Assembly: GCA_028824015.1 (NCBI GenBank)
Contig: JAPPFC010000017.1
Coordinates: 205,945 to 269,944, forward strand
Length of the DNA stretch: 64,000 bases
Direction: 5' to 3'
Origin: a bacterium
Lineage (GTDB): Bacteria > Actinomycetota > Acidimicrobiia > Spongiisociales > ZC4RG35
In this document: positions 56,695 through 64,000 of the stretch, piece after piece
Layout of the letters: each line of letters starts with the position of its first letter
Numbering within the stretch: the stretch's first letter is position 1
Translations under genes and position numbers: made by a program
The notes under the pieces: model-generated
Seen by the model: only the letters and a program-made list of their open reading frames with translations
What the model was told of the DNA's origin: nothing
Database searches by the model: none

Positions 56695-58083
56695 TCAGCC
56701 CCTCATTGGCGCGTCGGGGACCGCCTGACGGCCATGACCGGGCTCTCCGACCACCTCGCCGCCCGCATAGACGTCAACCCCCCGGACGATGGTCCGTTCC
56801 ACCGCTCCGGTGAGGGTCCGTCCGTGATAGGGGGTCCAGTCGATCTTGGAGAGGACCGAGTCGTTGGTGATGGTCCACTCCCGGTCGGGGTCTATGAGAA
56901 CCAGGTCGGCGTCGGCGCCCGGTTCTATCCGCCCCTTGCGGGGCAGGCCGAACAGGCGGGCGGGGGCGGTGGAGGCAGCATCCACCAGCCGCTCGAGAGA
57001 GATCCGCCCCCGTCTGTGAGCGTCCACCAGGAGGGGCAACTGGTACTGGATGCCGGGCGAGCCGGTGTGGGCGGCCCACATGTCCTCATACCCGACGTCC
57101 TTCTCCTCCCTGGTGTGGGGAGCGTGGTCGGAGGCGAGTATGTCGATGGAGCCGTCCGCCAGAGCGTCCCACACCGCCTGCTGATGATGGGCCGGCACCC
57201 AGTAGGACAGGACGTACGGGCCCAGTTCCTGGACCAGTTCCCAGGTGGCCAGGAACAGGGTCCAGTGATTCACCTCGCAGGTGACTTTCACGCCGCGCCG
57301 GCGGGCGGCCCGGATCATCTCGACCTGGCGGCTGGTGGTGGTATGCACGATGTGCAGCCGACAGCCGGTGGCCTCGGCCATGCGGAGGAGAAGCGACGTG
57401 GCGGTGTCCCACAGCAGTCCGTCGCCGGTCATCAGGGTGCGGGCGTAGGCTTCGGGACTCCGGTCACCCTCCGCCCAGAACCGCTGTTCGACAACTTCCT
57501 CGATGCGCTGGTCGTGAGGATGGACCATCAACGCCAGCCCGGTGGCGGCAACGGCCTCCATCGCCTCCAGTAGATGACCGTGGTCGTGGACGCCTATCGA
57601 GGCGGGATGGGGATAGTTGCGACCGGTATCGGCCACCATGTAGATCTTGTAGGCGGCGATCCCCATCTCCGCCATTCCGGCGAGTTCGGTCGTCTGCTTG
57701 GCGGCCGGATTGTGGTTGTAGTCGACCAGGCTCTTTCCGTCATACAGGGCGAGGGTGTCCCTGAGGTCGGAGGCGGTCATGGTGGGAGGCTTCACGTTGG
57801 GCATCCCGAACACCGTGGTGTAGCCGCCGGCGGCCGCCGCCCGGGTGGCGCTCTCGATGTCCTCTTTGTGGGTGTATCCGGGTTCACGGAGATGGACATG
57901 GACGTCCACTCCTCCCGGCAACGCCCACAGTCCGTCGGCATCCGTGATCTCGGCGCCGGGCGGGCTGACCAGTCCCGGCAGCGAGAGGCCGGCAATCTGC
58001 TCCCCGCTCACGAGAATGTCCATCGGGATCAGGGACCCGTCCCTGACCACCGACGCTCCTCTGATGATCCTGGTGATTGTCAT
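56695..58083 (-). CDS. Cyclic amidohydrolase (dihydroorotase/allantoinase/hydantoinase family)
   Basis: PGGVDVHVHLREPGYTHKEDIESAT; VHTTTSRQVEMIRAAR; ILASDHAPHTREEKD; GRIEPGADADLVLID. Confidence 0.9.
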   Translation of the reverse strand: MTITRIIRGASVVRDGSLIPMDILVSGEQIAGLSLPGLVSPPGAEITDADGLWALPGGVDVHVHLREPGYTHKEDIESATRAAAAGGYTTVFGMPNVKPPTMTASDLRDTLALYDGKSLVDYNHNPAAKQTTELAGMAEMGIAAYKIYMVADTGRNYPHPASIGVHDHGHLLEAMEAVAATGLALMVHPHDQRIEEVVEQRFWAEGDRSPEAYARTLMTGDGLLWDTATSLLLRMAEATGCRLHIVHTTTSRQVEMIRAARRRGVKVTCEVNHWTLFLATWELVQELGPYVLSYWVPAHHQQAVWDALADGSIDILASDHAPHTREEKDVGYEDMWAAHTGSPGIQYQLPLLVDAHRRGRISLERLVDAASTAPARLFGLPRKGRIEPGADADLVLIDPDREWTITNDSVLSKIDWTPYHGRTLTGAVERTIVRGVDVYAGGEVVGEPGHGRQAVPDAPMRG

Positions 58084-59027
58084 TCGACCTCCTGGATGTG
58101 CATTTGCTCTTGTTTGTCCATGGTTGCTTCGACAGCCCGCATCGGGGCCACCCCCAAACCGGTCCGGAACCAGTCCGTCATCAGGGGCGTGATCGTTTTC
58201 CCGTATCGCCGGTAGGCGGCGTAATGGGTGGTTTGACGCTGGATGATCAGCTTCTTGGGCGCTCCGGCCCGGTCGTAGAGCGCTTGGGCGTGATCGGTGG
58301 GGGTGACGGAATCGTTCTCCACGGCGACTATGAGAAGCGGGCGGGGAGCTATCCGGCCCACCACCTCGATGGGCTGGTAAGAAATGATCTCCTCCGCCAC
58401 CGACAGGGGCAGGAGGGTCGGGACCCGGGAGTCGACGTCCCCCTTGATGTTGGTGGCCCGCCGCTCGGGGGTGGGAATCATGATTTCCTGGGGGTGGGCC
58501 AACTCGCCCTCGCCGGTCGCAACCCTACTCCTGCGGTCGGCTTCCAGGCGCTGAAGGAACTCTTCCCACTCATAGCCGCGTCGCATCCTCCTGAGCCAAT
58601 CCCGGCCGTCGGCCACCGGGACCTGGGAGACCGCGCACCGCACCCGGGGGTCGGACGCGGCCAGCAAGACCGCGTTGCCTCCTCCCGTGCCTCCCGATCC
58701 GAACACCCCGATCCGGTCGGGGTCCACCTCCGAGCGGGTGGTGAGGTAGGTGACGCCGTTCACCAGGTCCTCCAGTTGGCGAAGCGGCGAGAACGAGAGC
58801 GGATCGCCGCCGGAGTCGCCACATCCCCGGTAGTCGATGATCAGGACCGCCATGCCCGAATCCACGAACGCCTGGTGATAGGGACGGTACAGCCCGGCGC
58901 TCCGCAGACCCATCCATCCGGGTCCCTGGATCACCGCCGGACCGGGCCCACCTCCCGCGGCCGGCAGATACAGCGTCCCCACCACCCGGTCCGCGCCGCT
59001 GAAGTAGGTGATCGTCTCCTCTCTCAC
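58080..59027 (-). CDS. Alpha/beta hydrolase
   Basis: VIQGPGWMGLRSAGLYRPYHQAFVDSGMAVLIIDYRGCGDSGG; GVFGSGGTGGGNAVLLAA; GTG start overlaps the GntR stop (GTGA). Confidence 0.85.
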   Translation of the reverse strand: MREETITYFSGADRVVGTLYLPAAGGGPGPAVIQGPGWMGLRSAGLYRPYHQAFVDSGMAVLIIDYRGCGDSGGDPLSFSPLRQLEDLVNGVTYLTTRSEVDPDRIGVFGSGGTGGGNAVLLAASDPRVRCAVSQVPVADGRDWLRRMRRGYEWEEFLQRLEADRRSRVATGEGELAHPQEIMIPTPERRATNIKGDVDSRVPTLLPLSVAEEIISYQPIEVVGRIAPRPLLIVAVENDSVTPTDHAQALYDRAGAPKKLIIQRQTTHYAAYRRYGKTITPLMTDWFRTGLGVAPMRAVEATMDKQEQMHIQEVE

Positions 59028-59716
59028 GCTCTGGCTGCCTCTCCGGCGGCGTCCCGTCCGCATGCCGCGGCGATCTCGCCCTCCATCGATTCCAGGACCT
59101 CCATGAGGTGGTCTTCGAGGAACCGTGCGGCCTCCTCGGGTTCCCCCTTCACCATGGTCTCCATGAGTTCCCTGTGCCAACCGGGGCAGAAGCGTTTTCC
59201 GAGCAGGTACCGGCTCACCTCGGCGCGCAGCGCCATGATCGTGTCCACCACCCTGGCGCCGTTGCCGATGGAGTACAGGTGGCGGTAGAAAACACACCTC
59301 TGGTTGATCCAGTCGTCCCCCTCCTCTGCGGTCTCGCAACGCTCGGCCAGTTCCATCAACTCCGGCAGGTCGTCGGCGGTGGCGGCCAGCACCGAGCGGC
59401 GCAGGGCGAAGCACTCCACCACCACCCGCAGTTCGTACAACTCCCGCAACTCCGATGGAGAAAGTTCCCTCACCTTGGCTCCCCGGTGGGGGATGTTGAC
59501 CACCAGGCCCTCCGAGTCGAGTTGGCGCAGGGCCGCCCGGATCGGCATCCGGCTCACCATCAGCAGGTCCGCCAGTTGATCCTGGGGAAGACGCTCGCCG
59601 GGGCTGAACACCCCGGTGACGATCGCCTCCCTGAGAACGCCGATCACCATGTCCTCGGCCGTCCGGTAGCGCTGCCGGGCCTCGGAGACCCACGGTTCCA
59701 GCCTGCTCACATCCAT
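59024..59716 (-). CDS. GntR family transcriptional regulator (FadR/FCD-type)
   Basis: REAIVTGVFSPGERLPQDQLADLLMVSRMPIRAALRQLDSEGLV; alpha-helical FCD-like C-terminus. Confidence 0.92.
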   Translation of the reverse strand: MDVSRLEPWVSEARQRYRTAEDMVIGVLREAIVTGVFSPGERLPQDQLADLLMVSRMPIRAALRQLDSEGLVVNIPHRGAKVRELSPSELRELYELRVVVECFALRRSVLAATADDLPELMELAERCETAEEGDDWINQRCVFYRHLYSIGNGARVVDTIMALRAEVSRYLLGKRFCPGWHRELMETMVKGEPEEAARFLEDHLMEVLESMEGEIAAACGRDAAGEAARA

Positions 59717-61956
59717 CAGCGGCCACTCTCCCTCATCAGCCTCCACACCCGTTCGGGAGTGAGCGGGAGGCGGTCGGGCCACCTTCCCACCGCCCGCGCC
59801 ACGGCCGCGGCGGTCGCCGCTCCCATCGGGTTGAGGGTTCCCTCTCCTCCGCCCTTGGCGCCGTAGGGCCCCACCCCGTCTCCGCGTTCGGCCACGATGG
59901 AGACAATCTCCCCGGGCATGTCCTTGGCCCGCGGCACCCGGTATTCCACCAGGTTCGGGTTCACCAACTGCGGCCCGTCATACACCAGTTCCTCGAACAA
60001 CGCCGCTCCCAGACCCTGGGTGGCGGCCCCCACGTCCTGGCCCTTGAGCATCTCCGGGTGGATGGCGTGCCCGACGTCGGCCACCGTCACCATCCGCAGC
60101 GGGAACACCTGTCCGGTGTCGGGATCGACGCGAACCTTCACTCCCGAGGCTCCGATCTCCCAGAAGGGAGGGAGTTCGGCCAGATCCCCCGCCCGGCGAA
60201 CCACCCCGGTGGCCGACAGTTCCCCCAACTGTCCGCCGAACCATTCCTGCACCACCTCCCCGTAGGACAGATCCCCCCAGGGCCCGACCACCGTCCCCTC
60301 GGCGGCCTTCACCTCGGTCGGCGGCCCTCCCTTGAGTTCGACGGCCACTTCCTCCAGCCGGGCCAGAAGTTGCAGGCAGGCTCGCTGGATGGCCAGGCCC
60401 ACCAGGGTGGTGGTCCTGCTCGCCCCCGAGGTCCGTTCATAGGGTGTGGCGTGGGTGTCGGATTGGGAAATGGCCACCCGCTCGAGGGGTATACCCAGCT
60501 CCCGGGAGGCTATCAGCGACAGGGCCGTGCGGCTTCCCTGCCCCATCTCCGAGGAACCGGTCGACAAAAGCGCCGAGCCGTCGGGGAGGATCTTGACGGT
60601 GGCGGTCGAGACCGGGAAGGCTCCGGCGTCGGAGGCGGTGACCCCGAAGCCGATGCCGTGGCGCTCGGGGGTGGGCTTACCCCAGCCCAGGCCCTCCAGC
60701 AACAGGTCGAGGTCCGCCGCCAGGTCGGCGTCCATGGGGCGCTTTCCCGGATAGTGCCGTTCACCGGGCGGGATCAGGTTCCGGCGGCGCAACTCGCCGG
60801 GATCAATTCGGAGCACCTCGGCTGCCTGGTCCATGTTGAGTTCGGACGCCAGGCTCACCTGGGGGGCGCCGAATCCCCGGTAGGAGGAGGATGGAACCGT
60901 GTTGGTGTACACCGCTCTCCCTCTCACCCGCACGTTGGGATTGCGGTATGGACCGAAGGAACGGTTGGAGGCCTTGGAGAGCACCAGGGGGCCATTGTCG
61001 GCATAGGCGCCCGTGTCCAGGATGAGATCGACGTCGCGTGCCAGGAGGCGGCCGTCGGAGGAGAACCCGGACCGGATGGTCACCCGGGCGGAGTCGGCCC
61101 GGGTGGTGAGGATCGATCCCGTGGCGTCGAACTCCACCTTCACCGGCCGGCCCGTGTACCAGGCGCCCACCGCGGCTAGAGGCTCCACCTTGGTGTAGGA
61201 CTTCGTGCCGTACCCACCGCCCACGTAGGGGGAGGTGACCCGCACGTGACTGAGCGGGAGGGAGAAGACCCGGGCCAGGTCGTCGCGGACCATGAAGGGG
61301 TGCTGGGCGGTGGTGATCACTTTCAGGTACCCGTCTTCGAAGTGGGCGAGGGCGTTGTAGGGCTCCATGGCGTAGCCGTAGAGCATGGGATAGGAGGTTG
61401 AGGTCTCCACGACGTGGTCGGCCCGAGACATTGCCTGCTCCACGTCGCCCCAGTGCAAATCCACCCGGTGACAGACATTGTCCGAACGGGGCTCGGAATG
61501 GGCCTCCGAGAAGGAACGGTCTCCCACGCCGTAGTCGGTGGTGTGCAGCAGCGGCGCCCCGTCCGCCAGGGCCTGGTCGGGGTTCATCACCGTGGGGAGG
61601 TCCTGGTAGAGGACTTCCACCGCCTCGGCGCCGTCGTGGGCGGAGTAGCGGTCCTCGGCCACCACCAGGGCCACCGGCTCCCCCAGATAGCGGACCTTCC
61701 CGATTGCCAGAATGGGATGGTCCGCAACGATGTGTCCGTAACGGGGGAAGAGCGGCGCCAGGTCCTCCCCGGTGATCACCGCCACCACTCCCTTCACCGA
61801 AAGCGCAGCTTCGGCGTCGACGCCACCCAGGATGGCATGGCCTCGCTCGGAGCGGACCAGGGCGGAGAAGAGCATCCCGTGGGCGGCGAAGTCCACCGCG
61901 TACCGAGCCTTGCCTGTCACCTTGGGCACGGCGTCGAGGCGAGTCGGGTACCTCAT
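59716..61956 (-). CDS. Xanthine dehydrogenase family protein, molybdopterin-binding subunit
   Basis: DAVPKVTGKARYAVDF, YVGGGYGTKSYTKVEPLAA, SSYRGFGAPQVSLASE, GPYGAKGGGEGTLNPMG. Confidence 0.92.
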   Translation of the reverse strand: MRYPTRLDAVPKVTGKARYAVDFAAHGMLFSALVRSERGHAILGGVDAEAALSVKGVVAVITGEDLAPLFPRYGHIVADHPILAIGKVRYLGEPVALVVAEDRYSAHDGAEAVEVLYQDLPTVMNPDQALADGAPLLHTTDYGVGDRSFSEAHSEPRSDNVCHRVDLHWGDVEQAMSRADHVVETSTSYPMLYGYAMEPYNALAHFEDGYLKVITTAQHPFMVRDDLARVFSLPLSHVRVTSPYVGGGYGTKSYTKVEPLAAVGAWYTGRPVKVEFDATGSILTTRADSARVTIRSGFSSDGRLLARDVDLILDTGAYADNGPLVLSKASNRSFGPYRNPNVRVRGRAVYTNTVPSSSYRGFGAPQVSLASELNMDQAAEVLRIDPGELRRRNLIPPGERHYPGKRPMDADLAADLDLLLEGLGWGKPTPERHGIGFGVTASDAGAFPVSTATVKILPDGSALLSTGSSEMGQGSRTALSLIASRELGIPLERVAISQSDTHATPYERTSGASRTTTLVGLAIQRACLQLLARLEEVAVELKGGPPTEVKAAEGTVVGPWGDLSYGEVVQEWFGGQLGELSATGVVRRAGDLAELPPFWEIGASGVKVRVDPDTGQVFPLRMVTVADVGHAIHPEMLKGQDVGAATQGLGAALFEELVYDGPQLVNPNLVEYRVPRAKDMPGEIVSIVAERGDGVGPYGAKGGGEGTLNPMGAATAAAVARAVGRWPDRLPLTPERVWRLMRESGR

Positions 61957-62444
61957 GATCCGCGGCGCCCGAGTCTCCCGGCGGCGTCCTGGACCGCCTC
62001 GATGATGGGGGCATACCCCGTGCAACGGCACAGGTTCCCGTCGAAGTGCTCGACGATCTCCTCGCGGTCGGGTAGGGGAGAGCGCTCCAGGAGGTGCTTG
62101 GTCATCATTATGAAACCCGGCGTGCAGAACCCGCACTGGAGGGCGAATCGGTCCACAAAGGCCTGTTGGATCGGGTGAAGCCGGTCCCCCTCGGCCAGTC
62201 CCTCCACGGTGAGCACCCGGCGGCCGTCGGTGTCCGCGGCCAGGAAGGTGCAGGATGAGACCGGCTGTCCATCCACCAGGACGGTGCACACCCCGCACAC
62301 CTGCATCTCACAGCTCACCTTGACGCCGTAGAGCCCCAGCCGGTCACGGAGCATCTCGGCCAGGGTCATGCGGACCGGCACCTCGAGGACCGTCTCCCGG
62401 CCGTTGATCCGGGGGGCGATCTCGACGGTGTCCAGGCCGATCAC
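61953..62444 (-). CDS. (2Fe-2S)-binding subunit of xanthine dehydrogenase-type hydroxylase
   Basis: CEMQVCGVCTVLVDG; CGFCTPGFIM...CRCTGYAPI. Confidence 0.95.
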   Translation of the reverse strand: MIGLDTVEIAPRINGRETVLEVPVRMTLAEMLRDRLGLYGVKVSCEMQVCGVCTVLVDGQPVSSCTFLAADTDGRRVLTVEGLAEGDRLHPIQQAFVDRFALQCGFCTPGFIMMTKHLLERSPLPDREEIVEHFDGNLCRCTGYAPIIEAVQDAAGRLGRRGS

Positions 62445-63274
62445 CGACGGCCCCCCAGCGCGGCGACGGCTCGACGGACGTACACCTCCACCAGGTGTCT
62501 CTTGTATTCCTCGGAACCGGTGAGATCGGGCACCACCTCGACCCGGTCGGCGATTGCGGAAGGATCGAGGTCGGACGGCGACGGCGACCGGAAGACCTGG
62601 GGAGCAAACCCCACCGCTCCCACCACCAACGAACAGTGACTGTTGGCAGCCGCCGCCACCCCCAGGGTGGGCCGCTCGGTGGTCTGGTGTTTGAGATACG
62701 CGAACCGGAGATCCGGTTGGACCGGGACGAGGATCCCGGTGACCAACTCACCCTGCTCCAGGGCGGTGGTGTAGGGGCCGATCACGAAGTCCTCCACCGC
62801 CATCGCTCGGCGGCCCTCCGCCGATGCGATCTCCACCTCTCCTCCCAGAGCGATCAGGGCCGCGGCCACATCGGAGCGGGGCTCGGCAAAGCAGAGATTG
62901 CCCGCCAGGGTTCCGGTGGCTCGCACGCGGGGATTGCCCACCCGGTTCAATACGGCCGCCAACCCCGCCAGGCGATCAACGACGATGGGGTGGTCGGCTG
63001 CCTGGGTGTGGGTGACCAGGGCGCCGATCGAGACCCCTGACCCCGATTCCCTTACGTCACGAAGCGAACCGATCCCCTTCAGGTCCACCAGATGGGTGGG
63101 GCGCAGCAGGCCCTCCTTCATGGCCAGCAGCAGTTCGGTCCCCCCCGCATAGGGCATCCGGTCGTCGTTCACCAACTCGAGCGCCTGCGCCAAGGTGGTG
63201 GGCCTGTGCAACCGGAAGGCGGGGAGGACGCCCAAACTAGGCCGCCTCCGCCGCTGAGGCGCAGAAGTGATCAA
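62441..63274 (-). CDS. FAD-binding subunit of xanthine dehydrogenase-type hydroxylase (CoxM-like)
   Basis: MPYAGGTELLLAMKEGLLRPTHLVDLKGI; NPRVRATGTLAGNLCFAEPRSD. Confidence 0.93.
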   Translation of the reverse strand: MITSAPQRRRRPSLGVLPAFRLHRPTTLAQALELVNDDRMPYAGGTELLLAMKEGLLRPTHLVDLKGIGSLRDVRESGSGVSIGALVTHTQAADHPIVVDRLAGLAAVLNRVGNPRVRATGTLAGNLCFAEPRSDVAAALIALGGEVEIASAEGRRAMAVEDFVIGPYTTALEQGELVTGILVPVQPDLRFAYLKHQTTERPTLGVAAAANSHCSLVVGAVGFAPQVFRSPSPSDLDPSAIADRVEVVPDLTGSEEYKRHLVEVYVRRAVAALGGRR

Positions 63275-63689
63275 GGATCTTCTCCGCCTTGTGTCTGATC
63301 ATGGAGGCGCCCAGGGTGGCCACACGCCCGGTCACCTCGTAACGCCCCTCCAGCCGGAGGTCGGTGGAGGCTTGGTCGCCGTCCAGGACCCACAGGGTGA
63401 GGGCCAGTTTGATGCGCGAGCGGACCTGCCGGTCCTCGCCCTCGGCTTCGAGCGCCACCTTCGATCCTTCCCGGATCTCTGTGATCCTGACGTCGAGGTC
63501 GGCCCGCAGGCGGAAGGGCCCCACCCGGTCGGTCAACTCCGCCCGGTAGCGGGACATCGGCGATAGTTCCCGGACCTCTCCCACCAGCCCCACCCAGCCC
63601 GCCACTCGTTCCACGTCCATCAGCACCTCCCACAATTCCCGTCGGGGAAGATCGACCGTCAGATCGCGCCGGAACTCATCGGTGGGCAT
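63237..63689 (-). CDS. CoxG-like SRPBCC family protein
   Basis: Start MPTDEFRRDLTVDLPRRELWEVLMDVERVAGWV; adjacent to CoxM/S/L-type genes. Confidence 0.85.
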   Translation of the reverse strand: MPTDEFRRDLTVDLPRRELWEVLMDVERVAGWVGLVGEVRELSPMSRYRAELTDRVGPFRLRADLDVRITEIREGSKVALEAEGEDRQVRSRIKLALTLWVLDGDQASTDLRLEGRYEVTGRVATLGASMIRHKAEKILDHFCASAAEAA

Positions 63690-64000
63690 CAGAACAGGGG
63701 CGCCAGCAGCACGCCCCAGTGGATGGGGGAACTCAGAATGTAGTTGATGATGAACCAGATGGCCACGGTCGTGACCAGGGCGGCGATCACCGACTTGCGC
63801 CAGTCTTCCCTGCCGAACCATCTCATCAGGACCACCACGTAAATGGGCACCGCCACCAGGTTTAGCCCACCCAACCAGGCCACCGCCAAGAAGCCGAACA
63901 GCGAGACCAGGAGGGCCCGTTCCCGCCCGGTCTGGTCCTCCTGCGACTCCATCTCCGGGTCGGCCTCTCCCTCCTCCTCCTCGGCCTCGAAATGGATCAG
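63689..64000 (-). CDS. TctB-like membrane protein, C-terminal part (open reading continues off the window edge)
   Basis: LNLVAVPIYVVVLMRWFGREDWRKSVIAALVTTVAIWFIINYILSSPIHWGVL; frame is open to base 64000. Confidence 0.55.
   Translation of the reverse strand: MIHFEAEEEEGEADPEMESQEDQTGRERALLVSLFGFLAVAWLGGLNLVAVPIYVVVLMRWFGREDWRKSVIAALVTTVAIWFIINYILSSPIHWGVLLAPLF

Noticed and set aside
55801-57573. 590-aa plus-strand ORF
   Set aside because: Antisense to the LLM oxidoreductase and cyclic amidohydrolase genes; no coherent motifs.

Overview
High-GC actinobacterial-type chromosomal window (about 64 kb; the Acidimicrobiia-like feel is an impression, not tested). From left to right it contains: (1) a phosphoribosyltransferase, an MscS channel and an SDR. 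(2) A divergent N-heterocycle (purine/pyrimidine/hydantoin-type) catabolic locus at ~2.9-16.6 kb. Its minus arm is a YkoF-like/YheO-HTH regulator, a BMP-type nucleoside/nucleobase ABC transporter and a beta-ureidopropionase-like nitrilase. Its plus arm is an N-carbamoyl amino acid hydrolase-like nitrilase and an XdhD-SsnA-YgfK series. (3) An accessory stretch at ~18.3-26.9 kb with a retropepsin-like protease, a PLD-nuclease/P-loop ATPase fusion, a beta-class DNA methyltransferase with a C-terminal extension, a DUF222-HNH endonuclease and an uncharacterised conserved protein. (4) trmL, fabF, VOC and acyl-CoA dehydrogenase genes. (5) A phosphate regulon (ppk1-pstSCAB-phoU-response regulator-kinase) with a candidate 11-nt-period PHO box. 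(6) tRNA-Arg(ACG). (7) Two tandem SLC13/RCK_C permeases. (8) A Dpp-type ABC operon ending in a cbiZ-like gene. (9) A second molybdenum-hydroxylase operon on the minus strand (54.6-64 kb) with a GntR regulator, a cyclic amidohydrolase and, at the window edge, a TctB-like protein. The most unusual items are a BMP lipoprotein with two BMP domains sharing ~680 bp of perfect nucleotide identity at a 918-bp period, compact SsnA and YgfK variants, the PLD-ATPase fusion, and a candidate structured small RNA downstream of cbiZ. No CRISPR array or transposase was seen. All family calls come from reading the sequence; no database searches were run.
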